From positions 1-36,566 of the forward strand of contig JAFRJC010000188.1 of NCBI GenBank assembly GCA_017432445.1: a stretch of DNA of 36,566 nucleotides, read 5' to 3'. Origin of the DNA: Eggerthellaceae bacterium. GTDB lineage: Bacteria; Actinomycetota; Coriobacteriia; Coriobacteriales; Eggerthellaceae. A program made the position numbers and the translations under genes. Within the stretch, counting starts at the first letter, position 1, and each line of letters starts with the position of its first letter. Below are positions 22,928-29,687 of the stretch, piece by piece. The notes beneath the pieces were generated by a model. The model did not search any database. It was not told the origin of the DNA and saw nothing but the letters and a program-made list of their open reading frames with translations.

Positions 22928-23545
22928 CTAGCGGATGAAGTTCGTCATCACGCCGGGCTCGCGCTCGGGAAGGCCATACTGCTCGCGGCCGAGCGCGATG
23001 CTTTTCATGAGGAAGACCATGTTGCGTGCAAGCGTGCGCATCTGCTGCATGCCCTCGGCATCTTGCGATGCCTCGCCCCCGAGCCGTCCGTGGGCACCGT
23101 TCCAGTACTGACCCGTCGCGATGGGCATCCCCGAGATGCCGAAGTACTTGTTCAGCTCGTCCCACGTGGCGGTAATCCCGCCGCGGCGCGCACATGCCAC
23201 GGCCGCACCGACTTTCATCGTCATGTCGAACGAGGCGCTGAAGAACAACCTGTCCAGAATGCTTATGAGCGTGCCGTTGGCAGACGCGTAGTACACGGGG
23301 CTCGCCACAACGAGACCGTCTGCCTGCTCGAGCTTGGCAGCAATTTCGTTCACGATATCATCGTGCACGCACTTGCCCAGCTTCCCGCAACCACCGCACG
23401 CCACACACCCGCGCACGATCTCCTTGCCGACGCAGATGCATTCGACCTCGATGCCCTCTTGCTCGAATACACCCGTCATTTCGTCGAGCATCACCTGCGC
23501 ATTGCTCTCCTTGCGCGGACTACCGTTGATCATCAGCACCTTCAT
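22928..23545 (-). CDS. NADPH-dependent FMN reductase-like flavoprotein, iron-sulfur type
   Basis: A 205-residue flavodoxin-fold protein. The FMN phosphate loop is GSPRKESNA (8-16). Four cysteines at 47, 50, 53 and 59 (GCVACGGCGKLGKC) match the compact cluster motif of iron-sulfur flavoproteins that bind a [4Fe-4S] cluster beside FMN. ADGLVVASPVYYASANGTLISILDRLFF is the usual second FMN region. It probably passes electrons in the cytosol; partners are unknown. GAGGAG lies about 8 nt before the start. It stands alone, with cysK beyond a 140-nt gap on the same strand. Confidence 0.88.
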   Translation of the reverse strand: MKVLMINGSPRKESNAQVMLDEMTGVFEQEGIEVECICVGKEIVRGCVACGGCGKLGKCVHDDIVNEIAAKLEQADGLVVASPVYYASANGTLISILDRLFFSASFDMTMKVGAAVACARRGGITATWDELNKYFGISGMPIATGQYWNGAHGRLGGEASQDAEGMQQMRTLARNMVFLMKSIALGREQYGLPEREPGVMTNFIR

Positions 23546-23661
23546 GCGTTTACTCCTCTCTCTAATCCATGACCATAGTTTACCTAATTTGAATACTGGA
23601 AATCAGATCAAACGCCATCATTTGACAGCATGAACAGTCATTATCGGTGCTTGTCGTTAAT

Positions 23662-23676
23662 GGGGGGCTACCCCCC
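23662..23676 (-). terminator. GC hairpin after cysK
   Basis: GGGGGG cta CCCCCC, 12 nt past the cysK stop. The minus-strand T-run is poor (ATTAACG), so termination is possible but not clear. Confidence 0.45.
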
Positions 23677-23688
23677 TCGATGACAAAT

Positions 23689-24618
23689 CTATTCGTCGAA
23701 CAGCGGGGTCGAGAAATAGCGCTCGCCAGTATCGGGAAGGACGGTGACGACGGTCTTGCCGGGGCCGAGCTTGCGGGCGAGGCGCTTGGCCGCCGCGACG
23801 TTCGTTCCCGACGACACGCCCACGAGCATGCCCTCCTCGCGTGCGAGAGCGCGGGCAGTATCGAGCGCCTCCTCGTCGCTGACGATGCAGATGTCGCTAT
23901 AGATTTCGCGATCGAGGATGGCGGGGATCAGTCCGTCGCCGATGCCCATCTGCATATGCGTGCCGATGCCACCACCTGAAAGGATCGCCGCGTTCTCGGG
24001 TTCGACAGCCCAAATCTCGATATCGGGATACAAGCGCTTAAGAGTCTGACCGATACCCGTAATAGTGCCGCCAGTGCCGATACCGCTCACGAAACCGTGG
24101 ATATGGCAACCGGCGTCCAAAGCGATTTCGAGGGCCGTGTGGTTGCGGTGCGTGCGCATGTTGTCGATGTTCTCGAACTGCTGCGGTACGAAAACGCGCG
24201 GGTCTTCGGCCTTCATCTGCCTCGCGATCTTGATGCAGTCGTCGATGGCCTTGCCGATATCACCCTCATCGTGCACGATGACGACCTCGGCACCGTAATG
24301 CTTGATGAGTTTCATACGCTCTGAAGACACGGAATCAGGCATGATGATGCGCGCCTTATAGCCCTTGACGGCGCAGATGAGCGCGAGACCGATACCCTGG
24401 TTGCCGCTCGTGGGCTCGACGATGATGCTGTCGGGTTTCACTTCGCCACGTTTTTCGGCTTCTTCAATCATCATGAGAGCCGTGCGCGTCTTTACCGAAC
24501 CGCCCACGTTGACACCTTCGAACTTCACGAGAATCTGCGCCATATCAGGCTCAACGATCTTGTTCAGGCGGATGAGCGGCGTGCGTCCCATAGCTTCCAG
24601 CACGTTGTCGTAAATCAT
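23689..24618 (-). CDS. cysK: Cysteine synthase (O-acetylserine sulfhydrylase)
   Basis: A 309-residue PLP enzyme that makes cysteine from O-acetylserine and sulfide. The PLP lysine is K43 in NVGGSVKTRTAL; the substrate loop is EPTSGNQGIGLAL (TSGNTG in most relatives, here TSGNQG); the PLP phosphate loop is GIGTGGTITGIG; and the C-terminus has LPDTGERYFSTPLF. The start at 24618 has GAGGGAG 8 nt upstream; an upstream in-frame start at 24654 does not. The usual name is CysK; cystathionine beta-synthase-like or O-phosphoserine-using relatives cannot be excluded from sequence alone. Confidence 0.92.
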   Translation of the reverse strand: MIYDNVLEAMGRTPLIRLNKIVEPDMAQILVKFEGVNVGGSVKTRTALMMIEEAEKRGEVKPDSIIVEPTSGNQGIGLALICAVKGYKARIIMPDSVSSERMKLIKHYGAEVVIVHDEGDIGKAIDDCIKIARQMKAEDPRVFVPQQFENIDNMRTHRNHTALEIALDAGCHIHGFVSGIGTGGTITGIGQTLKRLYPDIEIWAVEPENAAILSGGGIGTHMQMGIGDGLIPAILDREIYSDICIVSDEEALDTARALAREEGMLVGVSSGTNVAAAKRLARKLGPGKTVVTVLPDTGERYFSTPLFDE

Positions 24619-24813
24619 GAATCGGTCTCCCTCTGCTTTTGTGACGAAGGGCATTGTATCAGTATCGTCGGAGATTCCAGGAGAGTCGACTAAATCTGCT
24701 ATTTGCCTGATTCAAAAAGCAGATACCTTTTTGCTACTTAAGGAAGCAACCCCTTTTATGGCAAATGCGTTTTCCCGTATCATAGGCACGACGATGCACG
24801 AGAGGAAGCGCCC

Positions 24814-25092
24814 ATGGAAGAATGCAGGATTGACGGTCATACCGAAGGCTCGCAGTTCGAAGAGCTCTTCGAGGTAATGAAAGATGACCTGTACTGGGTC
24901 AGGTTTTTCGCACGGCCCTGTTGCCCTGCCCCCGATTTGGAAAGCGCTGAACGAATGCTCGACCGCTTGGCAGGCGAAGTCGAAGCGCGTAGCGATTTCA
25001 CTCCGGAGCAAAAGCAGGCACTTTGCGAAACCATAGAATCACGCAAAGCCTGGTACGTAACATCGGGACTGTGTCGAACGAAGCTCGGCTAA
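24814..25092 (+). CDS. Small hypothetical protein
   Basis: A 92-residue protein with no family I recognise. It is acidic, probably helical, and has a CC pair in a Pro-rich turn (ARPCCPAPDLE) after an aromatic stretch (DDLYWVRFF). A third and fourth cysteine lie near the C-terminus (ALCETIE, GLCRTKLG). GAGGAAG stands about 7 nt before the ATG, and a hairpin follows the stop, both supporting a real gene. It is divergent from cysK. No transmembrane segment or signal. Confidence 0.55.
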   Translation: MEECRIDGHTEGSQFEELFEVMKDDLYWVRFFARPCCPAPDLESAERMLDRLAGEVEARSDFTPEQKQALCETIESRKAWYVTSGLCRTKLG

Positions 25093-25102
25093 CGTCAGAC
25101 CT

Positions 25103-25140
25103 AAACGCCGAGTTGCCCTCTGAAACGAGATCTGGCGTTT
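25103..25140 (+). terminator. Possible terminator after the small hypothetical gene
   Basis: AAACGCC (25103-25109) and GGCGTTT (25134-25140) pair across a 24-nt loop, ending in TTTT. The stem is short and the loop long, so only moderate support. Confidence 0.45.
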
Positions 25141-25264
25141 TGGCGCACCTAATCGGAAATGCGCTACCTTGTTAACGCGTAACGTGATGACAGCAGGCAC
25201 CGAGAGCGCGTAGCAACGCCAGCAGAAAGCCATTCGCAAACCTTTGAACACGAGGAGGCTTCAC

Positions 25265-25738
25265 ATGAAGAAGATTGCGATCCTAGCAATTGCATTGGCC
25301 ATGGCACTGGCACTTGCCGCTTGCGCGGAAGGCAGCTTGAGCGTCACAAGCGAAAACAACGAGGTAGATGCAGTGGCAAAAGGCTCGGCTGAAGGCTCGG
25401 CAACTGGCAACATCACTATCGAAGAGGGCTACGGCCTGTGCATCAACCACACCGTCGAGAAGGGCACGTTCCACGTGAAGGTAGCCACCACAGCGGGCGA
25501 AGTCGTTTTCGACGAAGACATCACGGATAACATCGCCAACCTTGTAGATGTTGAACCAGGTGAATACGACCTCGTCATCAGCGCGAATAACGCAGCCGGC
25601 ACCATAAACATCATCCCCTATGACAAGGATACGCAAGCCCAAGCCGATGCGCAGCTCGGCGAAGCCTTGGAGCAAGCTGGCGTAAACGCCGAAATTGTCG
25701 AAGAGTTAACGTCATCTGACGCATCTGAGTCGAAATAG
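25265..25738 (+). CDS. Small secreted lipoprotein of unknown function
   Basis: A 157-residue protein with a clear lipoprotein signal: MKK, a hydrophobic run of Ala/Leu, and lipobox LAAC. The mature part begins with a Ser/Gly/Glu-rich linker, then a small predicted beta domain (about 45-125: GNITIEEGYGLCINHTVEKGTFHVKVATTAGEVVF...VEPGEYDLVISANNAAGTINI), then an acidic helical tail. The start at 25265 has GAGGAGG close upstream. The beta domain recalls small domains that respond to or bind at the cell surface, but no function can be given. Confidence 0.75.
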   Translation: MKKIAILAIALAMALALAACAEGSLSVTSENNEVDAVAKGSAEGSATGNITIEEGYGLCINHTVEKGTFHVKVATTAGEVVFDEDITDNIANLVDVEPGEYDLVISANNAAGTINIIPYDKDTQAQADAQLGEALEQAGVNAEIVEELTSSDASESK

Positions 25739-25781
25739 GATTGATAGGCGCTTTGAATTTCGGGACGGTGGCCCCGAGGAC

Positions 25782-25807
25782 GCGAAACGGGTCTGAGCAG
25801 GTTTCGC
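25782..25807. promoter_or_regulatory. Inverted repeat upstream of the NTPase-TudS gene
   Basis: GCGAAAC (25782-25788) and GTTTCGC (25801-25807) flank a 12-nt loop, extended by GGA/TCC with one bulge. It lies 28 nt before the next ATG. Terminator of the lipoprotein gene and operator of the next gene are both possible. Confidence 0.35.
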
Positions 25808-25835
25808 TCCGATTTGTTTCCCTGCGGAGATTTGG

Positions 25836-26963
25836 ATGAAGAAGATCGTTATCACAGGCGGCCCATGCGCAGGCAAGACGTCTGCGCTCGCGCACGTACG
25901 TGAGCAACTCGCACGCGTTGGAATACCCACGTTCATCGTGCCCGAAGCGGCCACCGACCTCATCCTCGACGGCATCGCTCCGTGGACCTGCCCATCCGTT
26001 CTCGACTTCCAGACGCGCGTCGTCGCACTGCAGCTTGAGCGCGAAAACGCCATCGAACAGCTTGCCGACGCAATTATGCAATCAACGGCAAAGACGGTAG
26101 CTGGCGAAAACGGCGTTTCCGACCATCTGCGTGACCCCGTTATCGTTTGCGACCGGGGAATCTGCGACTGCCATGCATACCTCACCGACGAGGAATACTC
26201 GAAGGCGCTTGCCGAGAACGGACTTGACGAGGTCAGCGCGCTCGGACGCTATGATGCGGTGTTCCATCTAGAGTCCGTCGCAAAGGACAACCCCAATGCC
26301 TACACACGCCAAAACAACGTCGCGCGCTTCGAAGATGCCGACGAGGCTGCGAAGGCTAACGGGCGCGGTATCCGCGCCTGGGCACCCCACCTTGCCTTCC
26401 ACGTCATAGGCAACTACCCCACCTTCGAGGAGAAGGTTGGAGCACTGTATGCAAGCATCGAAGACGAGATGGACGCCTGGAAAACCGCAACCGAAGAAAC
26501 GGGCGCGCAGAATCAAGATTCCTGCACGAAACGAGAGCCTGTCCTCGTGAGCGCCTGCTTGCTTGGAACCGCTTGCCGCTACGATGGCGCATCGATGCCC
26601 TGCCCTGCGGTTATCGAACTTGCTGACACACTCGACCTCGTTCCCATCTGCCCGGAGCAACTCGGCGGCTTGCCCACGCCGCGCACGCCTTCCGAAATCC
26701 AGCCCGATGGGCGCGTGACGGACCGTGCAGGCGAAGACCGCACCGCCGCTTTCGCCTCAGGCGCCGACGAGACGCTGCACATCGCGCGCGAACATGGCTG
26801 CCGCATCGGCATCCTCAAGTCGAGGAGCCCTTCGTGCGGCGTACGGCGGATTTACGACGGGACCTTCTCGGGCAAGCTCGTCCCAGGACAAGGCGTGACA
26901 GCCTCCCTTCTGGCGGATGCAGGAATCACCCTCTTGGATGAAACCGATTTCGCCGCAAATTGA
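25836..26963 (+). CDS. AAA-type NTPase fused to DUF523 (TudS-like) domain
   Basis: A 375-residue two-domain protein. Residues 1-215 are a P-loop NTPase of the AAA_28 type: GGPCAGKT (8-15), an acidic VIVCDRGICDCHAYL motif, and the family segment YTRQNNVARFEDADEAAKAN. Residues about 233-375 are a complete DUF523 domain: SACLLGTACRYDG, CPEQLGGLPTPRTPSEI, LKSRSPSCGVRRIYDGTF and GQGVTASLLADAGI. DUF523 includes TudS, a [4Fe-4S] thiouracil desulfurase with three cluster cysteines and an open iron site; the needed cysteines appear present. The two parts are usually separate genes. GGAG precedes the start with 6-7 nt spacing. Confidence 0.85.
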   Translation: MKKIVITGGPCAGKTSALAHVREQLARVGIPTFIVPEAATDLILDGIAPWTCPSVLDFQTRVVALQLERENAIEQLADAIMQSTAKTVAGENGVSDHLRDPVIVCDRGICDCHAYLTDEEYSKALAENGLDEVSALGRYDAVFHLESVAKDNPNAYTRQNNVARFEDADEAAKANGRGIRAWAPHLAFHVIGNYPTFEEKVGALYASIEDEMDAWKTATEETGAQNQDSCTKREPVLVSACLLGTACRYDGASMPCPAVIELADTLDLVPICPEQLGGLPTPRTPSEIQPDGRVTDRAGEDRTAAFASGADETLHIAREHGCRIGILKSRSPSCGVRRIYDGTFSGKLVPGQGVTASLLADAGITLLDETDFAAN

Positions 26964-27000
26964 CGCCGTTTAGAAATTGCTTCCGACAGCGTTCGTTTTG

Positions 27001-27032
27001 AAAAGGAGCGGGAGCCCATCGGCTCCCGCCCC
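27001..27032 (-). terminator. Terminator of pckA
   Basis: On the minus strand GCGGGAGCC, loop GATG, GGCTCCCGC, followed by TCCTTTTC. The plus-strand coordinates of the arms are 27008-27016 and 27021-27029. Confidence 0.85.
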
Positions 27033-27073
27033 ATAATCTTTGCATTCTGCCGTATTGGCAGCTTCGAAAGCGT

Positions 27074-28687
27074 CTACAGCTGCGGACCTGCAGCGACGAG
27101 CGCCTTGCCCTCGTCGTTGGTCTGGTACTTCACGAAGTTCTTCACGAAGCGCTCGGCCAGATCCTTCGCCTTCTCGTCCCATTCGGCAGGATCGGCGTAG
27201 GTGTCGCGCGGATCCAGAATGCCGGGGTCGACGCCGGGCAGCTCGGTGGGAACCTCCAGGTTGAAGATGGGAATCGTCTTCGTCGGAGCCTTGAGCACAG
27301 AGCCATCGAGAATCGCGTCGATAATGCCGCGCGTGTCCTTGATGGAGATGCGCTTGCCAGAGCCATTCCAACCGGTGTTGACCAGATACGCCTTCGCTCC
27401 GGAAGCCTCCATGCGCTTGACGAGCTCCTCGCCGTACTTCGTGGGATGCAGCTCGAGGAAGGCCTGGCCAAAGCAGGCGCTGAAGGTCGGCGTGGGCTCG
27501 GTGATGCCGCGCTCGGTTCCGGCGAGCTTGGCGGTAAAGCCAGACAGGAAGTAATACTTGCACTGTTCGGGCGTGAGGATCGAGACCGGCGGCAGGACGC
27601 CGAACGCGTCGGCAGACAGGAAGATGACGTTGTCGGCGGCGGGACCTGAAGAGGTCGGATGCACGTTCAAGACAATCTTCTCGATGTGGTCAATCGGATA
27701 GGAGACGCGCGTGTTCTCGGTCACGGACTTGTCGGAGAAGTCGAGCTTGCCCTCGTCGTCGATCGTAACGTTCTCGAGCAGCGCGTTGCGCTTGATGGCG
27801 TTGTAGATGTCAGGCTCGCTCTCGGGGTCGAGATTAATGACCTTGGCATAGCAGCCGCCCTCGTAGTTGAACACGCCGGTATCGTCCCAGCCGTGCTCGT
27901 CGTCGCCGATGAGCAGGCGCTTGGGGTCGGTGGAAAGCGTAGTCTTGCCTGTACCGGAAAGTCCGAAGAACACGGCCGTATGCTCGCCGTTCATGTCGGT
28001 ATTCGCCGAGCAGTGCATGGAGGCGATGCCCTTCAGCGGCAGGTAGTACATCATCATGGACAGCAAGCCCTTCTTCATCTCGCCACCGTACCAGGTGTTG
28101 AGAATGACCTGTTCCCTGCTCGTGACGTTGAAGCAGACGCAGGTCTCGGAGTTCAGGCCGTAGTCCTGGTAGTTCTCGACCTTGGCCTTTGCGGCGTTAT
28201 AGCAAACGAAGTCGGGCTCGAAGCTTGCAAGCTCTTCCTCGGTCGGGATGATGAACATGTTCTTGATGAAATGCGCTTGCCAAGCGACTTCCATGATGAA
28301 ACGAACGGCCAAGCGAGAGTCAGCATTCGCACCGCAGAAGCAGTCGACGACGAACAGGCGCTTGCCGGATAGCTGCTTGGCGGCGAGGGCCTTCATGTCC
28401 TTCCAGGTTTCCTCGCTCATCGGCTTGTTGTCGTTCGGATAACCTTCGGTGGTCCACCAAACGGTGTCCTTGGAATTCTCGTCCATGACAATGTACTTGT
28501 CCTTGGGGGAACGGCCCGTGAACTCGCCGGTGAAGACGTTGACAGCGCCCAATTCACTCAGGTAACCCTTGTCGAACCCTTCAAGCTCAGGATTCATCTC
28601 CTCTTCGAACAGCTGCTCAAAGGAGGGGTTGTGTACGATTTCCTTGACGTCGGTAATCCCGTACACGCTCAGATCAAGATTTGCCAT
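27074..28687 (-). CDS. pckA: Phosphoenolpyruvate carboxykinase (ATP)
   Basis: A 537-residue enzyme interconverting oxaloacetate and phosphoenolpyruvate with ATP/ADP; in anaerobes it often runs towards CO2 fixation. It has the P-loop [15 protein letters not shown], the metal/nucleotide motif [22 protein letters not shown], the N-terminal [15 protein letters not shown] and [15 protein letters not shown]. Start chosen at 28687, where AAAGGTG lies 6 nt upstream and the protein begins at the usual length; an open extension to 28705 is not needed. Flanked by terminators on both sides, so transcribed alone. Confidence 0.96.
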   Translation of the reverse strand: MANLDLSVYGITDVKEIVHNPSFEQLFEEEMNPELEGFDKGYLSELGAVNVFTGEFTGRSPKDKYIVMDENSKDTVWWTTEGYPNDNKPMSEETWKDMKALAAKQLSGKRLFVVDCFCGANADSRLAVRFIMEVAWQAHFIKNMFIIPTEEELASFEPDFVCYNAAKAKVENYQDYGLNSETCVCFNVTSREQVILNTWYGGEMKKGLLSMMMYYLPLKGIASMHCSANTDMNGEHTAVFFGLSGTGKTTLSTDPKRLLIGDDEHGWDDTGVFNYEGGCYAKVINLDPESEPDIYNAIKRNALLENVTIDDEGKLDFSDKSVTENTRVSYPIDHIEKIVLNVHPTSSGPAADNVIFLSADAFGVLPPVSILTPEQCKYYFLSGFTAKLAGTERGITEPTPTFSACFGQAFLELHPTKYGEELVKRMEASGAKAYLVNTGWNGSGKRISIKDTRGIIDAILDGSVLKAPTKTIPIFNLEVPTELPGVDPGILDPRDTYADPAEWDEKAKDLAERFVKNFVKYQTNDEGKALVAAGPQL

Positions 28688-28750
28688 GATGCACCTTTCG
28701 CTCAAACCCTATTCGCAAGTGCAATTGCGATGATGTGTCTATGATAATGA

Positions 28751-28772
28751 AAAGCGCACCTTCTTGGTGCGC
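28751..28772 (-). terminator. Terminator of the hinT-66-residue gene unit
   Basis: On the minus strand GCGCACC AAGAA GGTGCGC is followed by TTTTCATT. It lies just upstream of pckA and downstream of the small gene at 28873, separating the two units. Confidence 0.85.
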
Positions 28773-28836
28773 CGCGGATAACTTTTTGCGAGGAAAATCG
28801 GTTACTCGCCATGCACTCCGCTTGAGCGGAGAAAAC

Positions 28837-28861
28837 GAGTCGGAGGACTGTCCTCCGACTC
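28837..28861. repeat. Perfect 12-bp palindrome, GGAC-T-GTCC core
   Basis: GAGTCGGAGGAC (28837-28848), T, GTCCTCCGACTC (28850-28861). A second smaller hairpin, CTCCGC ttga GCGGAG, precedes it at 28816-28831. The palindrome is almost the same as that at 29627-29657, with a compensatory change at one base pair. Confidence 0.75.
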
Positions 28862-28872
28862 ATTCCCGGTCT

Positions 28873-29073
28873 TTACTGCGGGGGATTCTCCCGCTTTTCT
28901 CGATGCTTGCGCTCATCTTCCTCGACGATGCGCTGAATCTCTTGTTCGACGGTAGAGGGAATGCCGAATAGCGTGCGCTGCGACACGACAGGACGCAACT
29001 CCTTGCCGTTCGCTTCAGCGGTAAGGTAGTCCTGGATGCGCTTCCAGCGCCTCTCGTCGTCCGCATAGCTCAT
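28873..29073 (-). CDS. Small hypothetical protein, helical
   Basis: A 66-residue, highly charged protein (MSYADDERRWKRIQDYL ... EQEIQRIVEEDERKHREKRENPPQ) predicted to be mostly helical, possibly coiled-coil. No family recognised. GGAGGGAG lies 5 nt before the ATG, and it sits 51 nt after hinT in the same direction with a terminator downstream, which supports it as the second gene of a short operon. The RTLFGIPSTVEQEIQRIV stretch is its least biased part and would be the best seed for a homology search. Confidence 0.65.
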   Translation of the reverse strand: MSYADDERRWKRIQDYLTAEANGKELRPVVSQRTLFGIPSTVEQEIQRIVEEDERKHREKRENPPQ

Positions 29074-29124
29074 GCCGCTCCCTCCGAAAAGCCTTCGAGG
29101 AAACAGTCCCCCTGCATCGTTTTA

Positions 29125-29484
29125 CTACCCGAGGCGCTGCGAGCCCTCGAACGTGAAGCGACCCATCTTCATGCCGCCCAGAATGTGCACGTGCAGGTGT
29201 CCCACGGTTGCCGCCGAATCGGGACCGGTGTTGATGACCGAACGGTAACCCGACTCGTACACGCCCTTGATCTTGGCCACTTCGGGCACGACGGTCAGCA
29301 GCTTGCCCAAAAGCTCCTGCGGCACGCCAGCCTGCAGGTTGTCGTAGTGCTGTTTGGGAATGACGAGCGTGTGGACGGGGCATTCGGGCTCGATGTCATC
29401 AAACGCGATGAAGTCCTCGTCTTCGTAAACCTTCTTCGCCGGGATATCGCCGGCAACGATCTTGCAGAACAGGCAGTCGTCCAT
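29125..29484 (-). CDS. hinT: HIT family nucleotide phosphoramidase (HinT-like)
   Basis: A 119-residue histidine-triad protein. The active motif GHLHVHILGG (H96, H98, H100) is intact, and CLFCKIVAGDIPAKKVYEDEDFIAFDDIEPECPVHTLVIPKQHY is the classical N-terminal half with C4 and C7. These enzymes hydrolyse adenosine phosphoramidates and related AMP conjugates. Start placed at 29484, where AAAGGAC lies 6 nt upstream and the N-terminus (MDDCLFCKI) matches the family; the frame is open to 29550 but that part is not family-like. Confidence 0.93.
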   Translation of the reverse strand: MDDCLFCKIVAGDIPAKKVYEDEDFIAFDDIEPECPVHTLVIPKQHYDNLQAGVPQELLGKLLTVVPEVAKIKGVYESGYRSVINTGPDSAATVGHLHVHILGGMKMGRFTFEGSQRLG

Positions 29485-29626
29485 GATGAGTCCTTTCCGT
29501 TTTAGGCTTAAGTGGTTATCAAGTGTAGCGCTTTTGACCCCAGGTGTCACCCGACCTGGTCAGGTTGCCAAACAAGGTGACTGTTCGGGCAAGCGGCAGA
29601 TAAGGCGAGCAAACCCCGTGATTCGA

Positions 29627-29657
29627 AATGAGTCGCAGGACTGTCCTGCGACTCATT
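29627..29657. repeat. Perfect 15-bp palindrome, GGAC-T-GTCC core
   Basis: AATGAGTCGCAGGAC (29627-29641), T, GTCCTGCGACTCATT (29643-29657). It lies between the heme fusion gene and hinT. Followed at 29665 by GGGGCGAGTGATC, and preceded at 29540-29559 by CCAGGT gtcacccg ACCTGG, so this 200-nt gap is a cluster of palindromes. Confidence 0.75.
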
Positions 29658-29687
29658 CATTCCTGGGGCGAGTGATCAGGTCCGACC

